Of a stretch of DNA of 64,000 nt, positions 36,578-44,715 are shown piece by piece. The notes beneath the pieces were generated by a model. It searched no databases. It saw only the letters and a list, made by a program, of their open reading frames with translations, and was not told where the DNA came from. Position 1 is the stretch's first letter; the number at the start of each line of letters is the position of its first letter. Source of the stretch: Chryseobacterium rhizoplanae (lineage in GTDB: Bacteria > Bacteroidota > Bacteroidia > Flavobacteriales > Weeksellaceae); NCBI RefSeq assembly GCF_900182655.1, contig NZ_FXTC01000001.1, forward strand, positions 1,132,358 to 1,196,357. The letters are read 5' to 3'. A program made the position numbers and the translations under genes.

Positions 36578-36967
36578 TTATTTTTGGTCCAAAGCCAGGT
36601 AATTATCTTTAATTCTGCTGATCAGAATGTAGAACAATCCGGCATAGATCATCTGAATGCCCATTGCTTCCCAGTTTTCAACCGTACTGCTACCAAAAAG
36701 CAGCAGAATAATCAGAGATGCTCCGGCCATAGTGGCAATACGGGTTTTAAAACCAATGGTCAGCAGAACACCAATTGTAAATTCGAGAAAGGGGAGAGTG
36801 ACACTAAAAAGATGAACCATTGGCTGCGGCAGCCAGCTTGTTTCAAAACCTTTCATCATTCCTGATGCAAAATCCTGTAGTTTTACCAAACGGACTAATC
36901 CGTGTCCTAAAAGATTGATTCCCATCGACACACGAAGGAAAAAATAAGCTGTTTTTGTATTATTCAT
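36578..36967 (-). CDS. DoxX-like membrane protein
   Basis: 129 residues from the ATG at 36967, beginning MNNTKTAYFFLRVSMGINLL. Four hydrophobic helices include GHGLVRLVK, PFLEFTIGVLLTIGFKTRIA and a final MIYAGLFYILIS. Typical small DoxX-type protein. The frame runs 28 codons further upstream, but that extension overlaps a dispersed GGAAGCTGGA repeat, so the internal ATG is preferred. The deacetylase gene lies upstream on the same strand, separated by the repeat region. Confidence 0.78.
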   Translation of the reverse strand: MNNTKTAYFFLRVSMGINLLGHGLVRLVKLQDFASGMMKGFETSWLPQPMVHLFSVTLPFLEFTIGVLLTIGFKTRIATMAGASLIILLLFGSSTVENWEAMGIQMIYAGLFYILISRIKDNYLALDQK

Positions 36968-36983
36968 AAAGGTATTTTTTAGA

Positions 36984-37121
36984 ATGGAAGAGGGAAGCTG
37001 GAGGCTGGAAGATATACATCTGTTATGATTCACTTTTACCGTGTCTATCATTTATTTCAATTATTCTGTAATTTGTTTTTACGGACTTCAATAACTTCCT
37101 TCCTCCAGCTTCCAGCTTCCC
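36984..37121. repeat. Inverted GGAAGCTGGA-type repeat pair
   Basis: AGGGAAGCTGGAGGCTGGAA (36991-37010) faces CTTCCTCCAGCTTCCAGCTT (37096-37115 region), an imperfect palindrome about 85 bases apart. The right arm touches the stop codon of the deacetylase gene. The same GGGAAGCTGGAAG word recurs inside the coding sequence at 48993 and 49882. Confidence 0.65.
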
Positions 37122-38101
37122 TACTTATTAAACTTTTCTTCACTGTTATCAACAGGAGTATCAGGATCATTCATCACCATTTTAGCAATATCATCTTTTC
37201 TCATAAAGACTACACCTTGCTTTTCTTTGGTATATTTTATAAATTCTTCCATGGCATGCATCATTGCGGGAGTTCCACCAATTCTGTCGTGAAAGCTGAT
37301 GCTCATCATTCTTCTTTTGGAAGCTCCTTCTTCATACAGACGGTCGAATTCAAATTTCAATTGATTTAAAAACTGATCAGGACTCCAGTGTTTTCCTTCA
37401 ATATTGACAATATCATTATTCCGTAATGTGTAAGGGATTACGACAAAATTTTTCCCTTTTACTTTGGTAATGAAAGGCTCATCATGGCTCAGGTCATCTA
37501 TGTGGTACAGGAATCCCAGTTCCTGTAAAACTTTAAGCGTATTCGGGCCTCTTCTCAGCCAATTAGCATTATAGCCTACCGCTTTCTTACCTGTAATTTT
37601 TTCAACAACATCTACACCTTGTTTCACAAAATTCAACTCGTCAGCATAATTCTTGTTCCACTGATTGTCCCAGGCAATTCCATGGGCGGCAATTTCATGG
37701 CCTCCGTTCGCAATCGCATTAGCCACTTCCGGATATTTTTCTGCGGCTGTTCCCACTACATGAGACGTTACTTTGATGTCGTATTTTTTCCATAGATCCA
37801 GCATTCTGTAAATTCCTTCATTTCCTCCATAGCGATACCAGCTTTCTGCCGGAAGATCAGGTTGCCCTTTAGGAAGGGGAGTTCCACTGAAAGGACTTTC
37901 AGCGCCTTCAGGCTGTCCACCTGTTTCAAACTGCATGGAAACGGAAATCACCAGCTGAGCTCCATTAGGCCAGTATTTTTTTGTTGAAGTTGGTGTTTCG
38001 TGTTGATCTTTTTTTGCTCTTTTATCTTTGTCATGATCAGAAAAAGACATCAGAACAATTGTTGAAGCAAGCAACAGGACAGATTGTTTTATGTATTTCA
38101 T
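37121..38101 (-). CDS. Exported polysaccharide deacetylase family protein
   Basis: 326 residues from the ATG at 38101: signal-like N-terminus (YIKQSVLLLASTIVLMSF), then a NodB-type barrel with WPNGAQLVISVSMQFETGG, WKKYDIKVTSHVVG, IANGGHEIAAHGIAWD, GYNANWLRRG and MMSISFHDRIGG. The layout resembles the PuuE/allantoinase-like group as much as chitin or peptidoglycan deacetylases, so the substrate is open. The longer open frame to 38515 overlaps the divergent AraC gene and is rejected. Its stop codon sits at the edge of a dispersed repeat. Confidence 0.85.
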   Translation of the reverse strand: MKYIKQSVLLLASTIVLMSFSDHDKDKRAKKDQHETPTSTKKYWPNGAQLVISVSMQFETGGQPEGAESPFSGTPLPKGQPDLPAESWYRYGGNEGIYRMLDLWKKYDIKVTSHVVGTAAEKYPEVANAIANGGHEIAAHGIAWDNQWNKNYADELNFVKQGVDVVEKITGKKAVGYNANWLRRGPNTLKVLQELGFLYHIDDLSHDEPFITKVKGKNFVVIPYTLRNNDIVNIEGKHWSPDQFLNQLKFEFDRLYEEGASKRRMMSISFHDRIGGTPAMMHAMEEFIKYTKEKQGVVFMRKDDIAKMVMNDPDTPVDNSEEKFNK

Positions 38102-38167
38102 TTTGAATGTATTTAGTAAGACAAAATTGATCAATAATGAATCATGATCTATTGTAAAAATTAATGG

Positions 38168-38175
38168 TAAATTTG
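38168..38175 (+). promoter_or_regulatory. Possible -7 box of the AraC gene (TAAATTTG)
   Basis: TAAATTTG fits TAnnTTTG and ends 16 bases before the ATG at 38192. The nearest TTG (38152) gives only 13 bases of spacing, so the -33 element is unclear. Confidence 0.4.
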
Positions 38176-38191
38176 TAAAAATCCATTTTTT

Positions 38192-39046
38192 ATGAAACGA
38201 ATCGTTAATTTCAATTCTTTTAATGTTTTCAGCATTGAAAAAGAAAACTGGGACGTTGAGTATCACAATCATAACTTTTATGAACTGATTATCATAGAAA
38301 AGGGAAAAGGATTTCACCACCTCAATAATATTACTTTCCCCTACCAAAAAGGAGATGTTTTTCTCCTGCGGCCTAGCGATGGTCATGAATTTTCCATTAC
38401 TCATAAAACACGTTTCATTTATATAAAATTTACAGAACAATACATCTGGGAAAATCTGCTCTCCAACAAGAAGAATGAGTTGAAAAAAGTGGTTCAGCTT
38501 CTGATGGAAGATCATTCATTTGTATACGAATCGGTGATCCAATCTAAAACGGACAGGGAACATCTGTTGCAGCTGGCCCGGATTCTTCTGTACGAGTTCA
38601 GTCATAAAAATACTTATAATAAAGAGATAAGCTCAGATCTGTTTTCCGCCATTATTACGATTCTGATCCGGAACACGATGAGCAATATCACGGCTAAAAA
38701 CTGGCTTACTCAAAACTTAAGCAGAATTGAAAGGATATTGTATTATATCAACATCAATGCTTTAGATCCAGATAAAATGAAAATTGAAAATCTGGCCAAA
38801 GAGTTTATGCTTTCTCCCAATTACATCAGTATTTATATCAAAAAACAGACTGGTTTCTCCATACAGCAGCACATCATGCAGCATAGAATAAAAACGGCTG
38901 AAAAGCTTTTACTTCAGAGTCATTATAACATCAGTGAAATTGCTGACAAGCTGGGGTTCAATGATGCCAGTCATTTCAATAAAATATTTAAAACGTATAA
39001 AGAAATGTCTCCTTCTGAGTTTAAAAAGAAAGGTTTATCTTATTGA
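38192..39046 (+). CDS. AraC family regulator divergent from the deacetylase
   Basis: 284 residues. An N-terminal cupin-type sensor (WDVEYHNHNFYELIIIEKG, GDVFLLRPSDGHEFS) precedes the AraC DNA-binding domain at about 185-282 (LAKEFMLSPNYISIYIKKQT; IADKLGFNDASHFNKIFKTY). Ninety bases separate its start from the divergent deacetylase gene, so regulation of that gene, perhaps in response to a sugar, is plausible. The effector is unknown. Confidence 0.88.
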   Translation: MKRIVNFNSFNVFSIEKENWDVEYHNHNFYELIIIEKGKGFHHLNNITFPYQKGDVFLLRPSDGHEFSITHKTRFIYIKFTEQYIWENLLSNKKNELKKVVQLLMEDHSFVYESVIQSKTDREHLLQLARILLYEFSHKNTYNKEISSDLFSAIITILIRNTMSNITAKNWLTQNLSRIERILYYININALDPDKMKIENLAKEFMLSPNYISIYIKKQTGFSIQQHIMQHRIKTAEKLLLQSHYNISEIADKLGFNDASHFNKIFKTYKEMSPSEFKKKGLSY

Positions 39047-39097
39047 TCATAGGGTTTATATATTTTTCATACCTTTAATAATCAAATCTTTAAGTCT

Positions 39098-39559
39098 ATG
39101 AAAATAAGCGCAGGGATTTTATTGTTTAAAAAGGAAAAAGACAGTCGGTATTACTTTCTGGTACATCCCGGCGGTCCTTTCTGGAAAAATAAAGACCTGG
39201 GAGCGTGGTCTATTCCTAAAGGAGAAGTTTTTCCTGATGAAAATTTATTGGAGCGGGCACTGAAAGAATTTAAAGAAGAAACCAGTAAAACAATAGATGG
39301 GAAGTTTATAGAATTATCACCCATTAAACAGAAAGGAGGAAAAACCGTTTATGCCTGGGCTTTAGAAAATGATCTTGAAACGGCAGGCCTTTACAGCAAT
39401 ACTTTCCCCTTAGAATGGCCACCCAAATCCGGTAAAATATTGGAAGTTCCCGAAGTAGATCAATGGGAATGGTTTTCTTCAGAAGAAGCACTGCAACGCA
39501 TAAACACGGCACAAAAAGATTTTATCACAGAGCTTGAAAATATCATAAAAAATCAATAA
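39098..39559 (+). CDS. NUDIX hydrolase
   Basis: 153 residues. The NUDIX box GEVFPDENLLERALKEFKEE sits at about residues 45-64. It keeps the Gly, the first Glu and the final E--EE metal ligands, but has Lys where the usual REx-EE has Arg. The start ISAGILLFKK and GPFWKNKDLGAWSIPKGE match the family of small NUDIX proteins of the bis-nucleotide/diphosphoinositol type. Substrate unknown. A small Cys-rich peptide gene follows 18 bases later. Confidence 0.88.
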   Translation: MKISAGILLFKKEKDSRYYFLVHPGGPFWKNKDLGAWSIPKGEVFPDENLLERALKEFKEETSKTIDGKFIELSPIKQKGGKTVYAWALENDLETAGLYSNTFPLEWPPKSGKILEVPEVDQWEWFSSEEALQRINTAQKDFITELENIIKNQ

Positions 39560-39577
39560 CACCTTAAAACAAAGACC

Positions 39578-39805
39578 ATGAAAAAATTAAACAGACAAAC
39601 ATTGAAAAACATCATTGGAGAAATCGGTATTGAACTTAATCTCCCTCTTCCTGTAGGCGTTTGCCTTGGAAACCTGCTTTCCCTGTGCCCGCCTCATTCC
39701 CATTGTCGTGCAGATGAAAGATGCTATCCGGATGCTGCGGGGCCCTGCATTAACGGGCTGTGTCCTTCAGGCTATCACTGCCATTCAGGAGAATGTGTAA
39801 GATAG
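39578..39805 (+). CDS. Cys-rich GG-leader-like peptide (bacteriocin-like)
   Basis: 75 residues. The leader MKKLNRQTLKNIIGE resembles the Bacteroidota LKxL.R..LK.I.GG leader of bacteriocin-like and RiPP precursors, but with Gly-Glu instead of Gly-Gly. The remaining part has eight cysteines (29, 37, 43, 49, 57, 62, 68, 73), including CPPHSHC and CPSGYHCHSGEC, enough for four disulfides. No modification enzyme or peptidase-containing exporter is next to it. Secreted small peptide is the best guess; activity unknown. Confidence 0.65.
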   Translation: MKKLNRQTLKNIIGEIGIELNLPLPVGVCLGNLLSLCPPHSHCRADERCYPDAAGPCINGLCPSGYHCHSGECVR

Positions 39806-39818
39806 TATAACAAAAAAT

Positions 39819-39848
39819 AAAACGTTTATCAGGTGATAAACGTTTTTT
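39819..39848. terminator. Rho-independent terminator
   Basis: AACGTTTATC (39821-39830) pairs with GATAAACGTT (39835-39844) over AGGT, flanked by an A-run on the left and a T-run on the right. It serves the peptide gene and the convergent gene at 39864. Confidence 0.87.
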
Positions 39849-39863
39849 ATTATATCTAAAGTT

Positions 39864-40355
39864 TTACCTTTTTATTCCGATCGCTTTTAACGCGCTGGAT
39901 GTCAAAAATATATCATCAAACACCGTAAGTGATTCTACATCATTAAAGCCTGAAGGAAGCAGGTCATTTTTATTGAAAGAAAGCTCTATTGAAGCATCAT
40001 AGGCAGCTGTAATACGAACTTTTGAATATCCGTTATAGTCAACTTGAAAACCTTCGAACATACAGTTCTGCTCTGCCTTCTGGTATTCTGCGTATTCTTC
40101 AAATCCTGCAACATCCGTTCTTTTCCCGTCATTATGATTCAGAGATTTCCATGCAGTATAATTCTTTGGTTCTTTCAGAATATTTCCTTCACGATCCAAG
40201 GGAACAAACATTCCAAGAGTCAAACGCTTCTTTAAAAAATTGGCATAATTATTCATCAGATTCAAAATCTGAAGATCGGCATATCCTTCATGTGAATAAT
40301 ATTCCAGCACGAAAGTGGTCATCGGAATCAGCTTATGAGAAGCATCAGTCGGCAT
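39864..40355 (-). CDS. Conserved-looking hypothetical protein
   Basis: 163 residues, no signal peptide. It has ILNLMNNYANFLKKRLTLGMF, a middle KNYTAWKSLNHNDG and a second half with beta patterns (YSKVRITAAYDASIELSF). A second in-frame Met at residue 12 could be the true start. No motif I recognise. It is convergent with the Cys-rich peptide gene and shares its terminator. Confidence 0.5.
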   Translation of the reverse strand: MPTDASHKLIPMTTFVLEYYSHEGYADLQILNLMNNYANFLKKRLTLGMFVPLDREGNILKEPKNYTAWKSLNHNDGKRTDVAGFEEYAEYQKAEQNCMFEGFQVDYNGYSKVRITAAYDASIELSFNKNDLLPSGFNDVESLTVFDDIFLTSSALKAIGIKR

Positions 40356-40570
40356 AAATTAGTCTTTACTTTTTTTGGCCGATAAAAATAGTATTTTTAT
40401 TTACTCTACCCAATGGGAGGTGATGAATAGCATGGAATTTATACCGATTCTGAATAACAATAAGAGTAGGAAAACCCTTTATTTTTCAGTAATTTTGAGG
40501 AAAATAACTCTAAAACAATAACCAATCCAGCGGTAAAAACTTAGGATTTATACCTTTTACAAATTATTAA

Positions 40571-41779
40571 ATGTTGAAAAAGATACTATTAGGAGCCAGC
40601 ATCATTCACTGCTGCTTTTACAATATTATGGCTCAGAATCCCGGCCAGCGCCCGGTTTATACTTCGGAATGGGGACATCTCTTTCGTGATCAGGGAAATA
40701 TGAAAGATATTCTGGGAATATTTTCTACCGAGGCACCCGTTTATCTTCTCGATTCTACCCGAACACAATACAAAGTGCAGGTAAGCAATGGGGATATTGG
40801 TTTCATAGACCGTCAGCCTTTACAAAAAAACATGCGTGGTAAGAAATCTGCCGGAGAGCCGGCCCAATATTTCAACAGAGGATCACAAGGATTCCAATGT
40901 CCGCATTTCTATGTACAGGTATCGGAATTACGTGTACGAAAAGCTCCCACAACAGAAAGTATGCCGGTAAGGAGAGTCGCCTTAAATGAATTGGTATGTA
41001 TTGATTATGTCCCTTTATATCAGGACGGCTGGATCTATATGGGCGATCATTTCCACGAAAATCCCGAATATATCCAAATGAAATATCTGGGTCCTGAACT
41101 TACCTATGAAAAAGTACTAAAAGACTATCTGGCAGTAAAGGGCAAAGACAGGGAAAAAGAACTGGTCCAGGTTGGAAGATTACGTGAAATGGCATGGATT
41201 GAGGATAAAGACCTTAAACAGGCCTTACAATATTGGAAAGAATCTAATATCGGAATAGACAATCCAAAGATAGATATAGACTTTGAACTTCTGCTGGCGG
41301 ATCAATTCGCGAAAAAACCGGGAACAGAAGCCTATGAAAAAAAACTAAAAGCTTTGAATCTGCATTTTATATGGAAGGAAACCACCCTTTTTGACGGAAA
41401 AATTACAGATGCACAGATGAAACAGCTGGAGTTGCAGAAAGTGAAAGATATTCCCAATATGCCTGAATGCGGCTGGGAACCTCAATATTTTTACAGAACA
41501 CGCAATATCATTCTTGCTTTTGAAGAATATAAAGGAAAAGTTTCCGGAAGTATCTACAAAATGTCCTTCAGTAATGGTGAAGCTTTAGTATTGGGAAATG
41601 AACGTATGGATTCCAATTATGATGAAAAGAATTTTGTGACCCGTTTTGGTGATATGCTGTCTGCCCGATGGATTTCTTCCCCACATGAATATCATATTCA
41701 GAATGGCGATGCCGGACTTCTTATTTTCACTTTTAAAGATGGTAAGCTTTTCAGCTACGAATGCATGTATTATTGTTAA
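40571..41779 (+). CDS. Exported SH3-domain-like hypothetical protein
   Basis: 402 residues with a signal-type N-terminus (LLGASIIHCCFYNIMAQN). Two short beta modules follow: STEAPVYLLDSTRTQYKVQVSNGDIGFID and VSELRVRKAPTTESMPVRRV ... DGWIYMG, which have the rhythm of bacterial SH3 domains. The middle is helical (about 165-260), and the C-terminus is beta-rich, ending in Cys pairs (ECMYYC). Probably periplasmic or surface-exposed. Function unknown, no operon partner. Confidence 0.65.
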   Translation: MLKKILLGASIIHCCFYNIMAQNPGQRPVYTSEWGHLFRDQGNMKDILGIFSTEAPVYLLDSTRTQYKVQVSNGDIGFIDRQPLQKNMRGKKSAGEPAQYFNRGSQGFQCPHFYVQVSELRVRKAPTTESMPVRRVALNELVCIDYVPLYQDGWIYMGDHFHENPEYIQMKYLGPELTYEKVLKDYLAVKGKDREKELVQVGRLREMAWIEDKDLKQALQYWKESNIGIDNPKIDIDFELLLADQFAKKPGTEAYEKKLKALNLHFIWKETTLFDGKITDAQMKQLELQKVKDIPNMPECGWEPQYFYRTRNIILAFEEYKGKVSGSIYKMSFSNGEALVLGNERMDSNYDEKNFVTRFGDMLSARWISSPHEYHIQNGDAGLLIFTFKDGKLFSYECMYYC

Positions 41780-41800
41780 ATGAATTGTTAATCATACTGA

Positions 41801-42060
41801 TCAATAGAAGCGGGTTTTAACCCGCTTATTTTATTATCTGCCATTCCAAGGGCTTCAGCCAAACTTATACAATATTAAGTTTCGGCTGAAGCCGAACTAT
41901 CTGTATGCAATTATTAGAACGGGCTAAAGCCCGTTCCTATTGAATATTCATACCGTTCTCAGATATAATAATACCAGGTTTATCTATCAATAGAGGCGGG
42001 TTTTAACCCACTTATTGATTAATGACCCTATCAACGGCTTCAGCCAAAACTTAAAATATT
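41801..42060. repeat. Cluster of palindromic units, duplicated
   Basis: GCGGGTTTTAACCCGC (41810-41825), GGCTTCAGCC (41851-41860), TTCGGCTGAAGCCGAA (41881-41896), GAACGGGCTAAAGCCCGTTC (41917-41936), then a second GCGGGTTTTAACCCAC (41996-42011) and GGCTTCAGCC (about 42036-42045). The first two units recur in the same order with matching flanks (ATCAATAGA-GCGGG; CAGCCAAA-CTTA), so the cluster contains a direct duplication. It fills the 340-base gap between two genes. Confidence 0.8.
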
Positions 42061-42120
42061 TTCCAACATAAGTGATTAAATTTTAAAGCTGTATCTTTAC
42101 CCTACCAAACAAAATATTAT

Positions 42121-42606
42121 ATGTCATTTATTACACCGGAAGGAGCCAGGAAGGCTCAGCTATCCCTATCCGAAAGAGCACCCGTTGCTCATGCTATTCT
42201 CTCAGGAGCAGAGAATATCTCGAAATACAACAGTGGAGTATGTCATGATGTGGTTGCCTATGCTTTATATATGCGGGGTGCCTCTATAAGTCCTGCTCAG
42301 CTGGCAGAATCAGCCGGACAAAAATGGTTAACTCTCTTCAATTATCCGGCGGGAGAAAAATGGGATGGATATTCACCCATTCCGGCAGGAAAAGCGATTG
42401 GTTTTTACAGGCTTATTGATAAAACCTTCTTTCATTCAGCTGTTACAACAGGAAAAGGAAATGAAATAAGATCCGTTAACGGATTCTCATTAGGTTCTGC
42501 ATGGTCTGTACCTGTAGATATGAAATGGGTATTAGGCAAAAGAAATTCTGACGGTACTTTCAATTATGATGGTACCAAAATAGAAGTCTATATCTCTTCT
42601 TTATAG
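42121..42606 (+). CDS. Hypothetical protein with a possible Cys-His-Asn hydrolase site
   Basis: 161 residues, no signal peptide. A Cys-His pair follows a small turn (NSGVCHDVVAYALYM, Cys41), a His occurs in KTFFHSAVTTG (His105) and an Asn in RSVNGF (Asn120). Cys at the start of a helix, then His on a strand and a polar third residue is the order of papain-like or NlpC-type hydrolases, including small amidase effectors. That reading rests only on residue order. A palindromic repeat cluster lies upstream. Confidence 0.5.
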   Translation: MSFITPEGARKAQLSLSERAPVAHAILSGAENISKYNSGVCHDVVAYALYMRGASISPAQLAESAGQKWLTLFNYPAGEKWDGYSPIPAGKAIGFYRLIDKTFFHSAVTTGKGNEIRSVNGFSLGSAWSVPVDMKWVLGKRNSDGTFNYDGTKIEVYISSL

Positions 42607-42676
42607 CAGAGATTTTATTGTGATAAAACACGGGCAGATTTGCAAATTAGCGAATCTGCCTGTTTTATTATAGCAA

Positions 42677-43066
42677 CTAAGCATCAGCACATTTCGGGCA
42701 GATCCCGCTGATAATAAAATTATATTCTTGTGCGATGAAATGTTCCGGCAAACTGATTTCCGGGATTGCGTTTTCAATACATGTCACAGAATGACATTCT
42801 TTGCAGTTGAAATGAACATGATTATGAAAATGCTGTTCATGGCTACATTTCCCACTGCACTTTGCAAAATTCACCACGCCGTCAATGTTGACGATCTTGT
42901 GTATAGCACCTTCGTTTTCAAGTCTTTCCAACACCCTGTAGATGGTTACTCTATTGCATAGATCACCCAATTTTTTCTGAATATCAGAGTGGGTAAGGGC
43001 TATATCTGAATCATTGATAAGATTTAAAATTTCAGTTTTAGCATGTGTATTTCTGACCTGTTTCAT
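42677..43066 (-). CDS. zur: Fur family regulator, probably Zur
   Basis: 129 residues with a Fur winged helix (ALTHSDIQKKLGDLCNRVTIYRVLERLENEGAIHK) and a metal-binding C-terminal half: CSHEQHFHNHVHFNC, the structural Cys pairs Cys88/Cys91 in CKEC and Cys123/Cys126 in CPKC. The neighbours (COG0523 GTPase, MerC-like protein, alkaline phosphatase) are those expected of zinc limitation, so Zur is favoured over Fur or PerR. Divergent from the MerC-like gene with two matching operator sites between them. Confidence 0.82.
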   Translation of the reverse strand: MKQVRNTHAKTEILNLINDSDIALTHSDIQKKLGDLCNRVTIYRVLERLENEGAIHKIVNIDGVVNFAKCSGKCSHEQHFHNHVHFNCKECHSVTCIENAIPEISLPEHFIAQEYNFIISGICPKCADA

Positions 43067-43071
43067 ATTTT

Positions 43072-43090
43072 AATGCAACAAAGTTGCGTT
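43072..43090. promoter_or_regulatory. Putative Zur operator 1
   Basis: GCAAC-AAA-GTTGC (43075-43087) is a perfect 5-3-5 palindrome. It overlaps the -33 TTG of the rightward promoter and lies just outside the zur start codon. Confidence 0.65.
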
Positions 43091-43115
43091 ATTTAAATTT
43101 TTATCTATACTTTTG
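43084..43115 (+). promoter_or_regulatory. Promoter of the merC-like/COG0523 operon
   Basis: TTG at 43084-43086, a 21-base spacer, and TACTTTTG at 43108-43115. Both elements overlap a GCAAC-N3-GTTGC operator, so bound Zur would block the promoter. ATG follows at 43153. Confidence 0.65.
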
Positions 43116-43127
43116 CAACAAAGTTAC
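43115..43127. promoter_or_regulatory. Putative Zur operator 2
   Basis: GCAAC-AAA-GTTAC differs from site 1 at one base and begins 40 bases after it, close to four helical turns. It overlaps the -7 box on the right strand. On the other strand it contains TAACTTTG, a candidate -7 for zur itself, which would give autoregulation. Confidence 0.6.
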
Positions 43128-43152
43128 AATAAGAAAATTAATCCATACTATT

Positions 43153-43491
43153 ATGAAGTCAAAAATTCTTGATGCTGTAGGAATCTCCGCTGCTGTTTTG
43201 TGCCTGATTCATTGTATAGTCTTTCCTTTATTGCTGATTGTCCCTTTGGGTATATCCCATAATCCTTATATCGATTTAGCCTTCCTTTGCATCGGTACCG
43301 TTGTCGTGTTCAGGGTTACCAAAAAAATAACCCGCCGATGGCTGAAACTTTTATTCTGGATATCTGTTTCCCTCATTTTTATTTCTGTACTCACAGATCT
43401 GATATTTGAGATTCATGTTCCTCTGATCTATCTTGGAACTGCAGGTTTAATCACTGGTCATATCATCAATTTTAAAAATCATAAACATTAA
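43153..43491 (+). CDS. MerC-domain small membrane protein
   Basis: 112 residues from ATG 43153 (KSKILDAVGISAAVLCLIHC). Four transmembrane helices are visible, with the Cys-His-Cys cluster CLIHCIVFPLL in the first, as in MerC mercury-transport domains of Bacteroidota. Here the location behind Zur-like operators suggests zinc or another divalent metal, not mercury. It ends five bases before the COG0523 gene. Confidence 0.75.
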   Translation: MKSKILDAVGISAAVLCLIHCIVFPLLLIVPLGISHNPYIDLAFLCIGTVVVFRVTKKITRRWLKLLFWISVSLIFISVLTDLIFEIHVPLIYLGTAGLITGHIINFKNHKH

Positions 43492-43495
43492 ATAC

Positions 43496-44698
43496 ATGAC
43501 GAAGAAACTTCCTGTAACGGTACTCAGCGGTTTTTTGGGAGCTGGAAAAACCACATTGCTTAATCATATTCTGCACAACAAACAAGGCTTGAAAGTAGCT
43601 GTCATTGTGAATGATATGAGCGAAGTAAATATTGATGCCCGCCTTGTTGAAAATCAAAATACCCTTTCCAGAACAGAAGAAAAACTGGTGGAAATGAGTA
43701 ACGGATGTATCTGCTGCACACTCCGTGAAGACCTGATGGTAGAAGTAGAGCGTCTTGCTCAAGAAAATCGTTTTGATTATTTATTGATAGAAAGTACGGG
43801 AATCAGTGAGCCCATTCCGGTTGCCCAGACCTTTACCTATATTGATGAAGAGAGTGGAATAGACCTTTCCCGCTTCAGCTATGTAGATACCATGGTAACT
43901 GTGGTGGACTGCTTCAATTTTATGAAAGATTTCGGTTCCAATGAATTGCTGATGGATCGTGATCTTACCGATATGGAAGGAGATTACCGGACAATTGTCA
44001 ACCTTCTTACCGACCAGATTGAATTTGCGAACGTTATTATCTTAAACAAAACAGATCTTATAGATGCTGAAACACTTGGCTTTTTAAAGGCTGCCATTAA
44101 AAAATTAAACCCTGATGCGGCCATCCTGCATTCCGAATTTGGAAAAGTTGAACCTCAGCAGATTTTAAACACCCGGCTTTTTGACTTTGATAAAGCACAA
44201 TCTTCAGCCGGTTGGCAAAAAGAATTACAATCTGATCATCACACCCCGGAAACTGAAGAATATGGAATAACCTCAATGGTGTTCAGAGATAAAAAACCGT
44301 TTCACCCTGTAAGGCTCTGGGAATACCTGAATTATCATTATTCGGAAGGAACAATTAGAGCAAAAGGCTTATTCTGGCTGGCTTCAAGACCAAGTGATGC
44401 TTTGAACTTTTCCCAGGCCGGCGGCTCTTTCCGACTTGAAAAGGCAGGGGTATGGTGGGGAAGTATGCCTATGAACCAGCGAGTACAGTATTCTTCATTT
44501 ACAGAAAATCAGGAATTTATAGAAAGCAGATGGGATAAAAACTGGGGCGACAGAATCAATGAGCTTGTATTCATCGGGCAAAATCTGGATAAAGATCAAA
44601 TGGTATCAGATCTTCAACATTGCCTTATTAATGAGCAGGAAAAAGAATTGCTTGAACAAAAAATGCCCTTTGAAGATCCGTTTCCAAAGGATATTTAA
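43496..44698 (+). CDS. COG0523 (CobW/ZigA-like) zinc metallochaperone GTPase
   Basis: 400 residues. P-loop GFLGAGKTT (12-20), the metal-binding CICC motif at 71-74 (SNGCICCTLREDL), ESTGISEP and VIILNKTDLID as G-motifs, and a C-terminal CobW domain. CxCC-containing COG0523 proteins deliver zinc to clients under zinc starvation. Expected to be induced by zinc limitation through the upstream operators. The next gene, alkaline phosphatase, is a zinc enzyme and could be a client or co-regulated target. Confidence 0.88.
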   Translation: MTKKLPVTVLSGFLGAGKTTLLNHILHNKQGLKVAVIVNDMSEVNIDARLVENQNTLSRTEEKLVEMSNGCICCTLREDLMVEVERLAQENRFDYLLIESTGISEPIPVAQTFTYIDEESGIDLSRFSYVDTMVTVVDCFNFMKDFGSNELLMDRDLTDMEGDYRTIVNLLTDQIEFANVIILNKTDLIDAETLGFLKAAIKKLNPDAAILHSEFGKVEPQQILNTRLFDFDKAQSSAGWQKELQSDHHTPETEEYGITSMVFRDKKPFHPVRLWEYLNYHYSEGTIRAKGLFWLASRPSDALNFSQAGGSFRLEKAGVWWGSMPMNQRVQYSSFTENQEFIESRWDKNWGDRINELVFIGQNLDKDQMVSDLQHCLINEQEKELLEQKMPFEDPFPKDI

Positions 44699-44715
44699 AA
44701 TTAACCTTTAATTAA

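Noticed and set aside
38102..38515. N-terminal extension of the deacetylase frame
   Set aside because: It is antisense to the AraC gene at 38192; the signal peptide starts at 38101.
41801..42060. CRISPR array
   Set aside because: Palindromes differ in sequence and spacing; no constant repeat/spacer rhythm and no cas genes.
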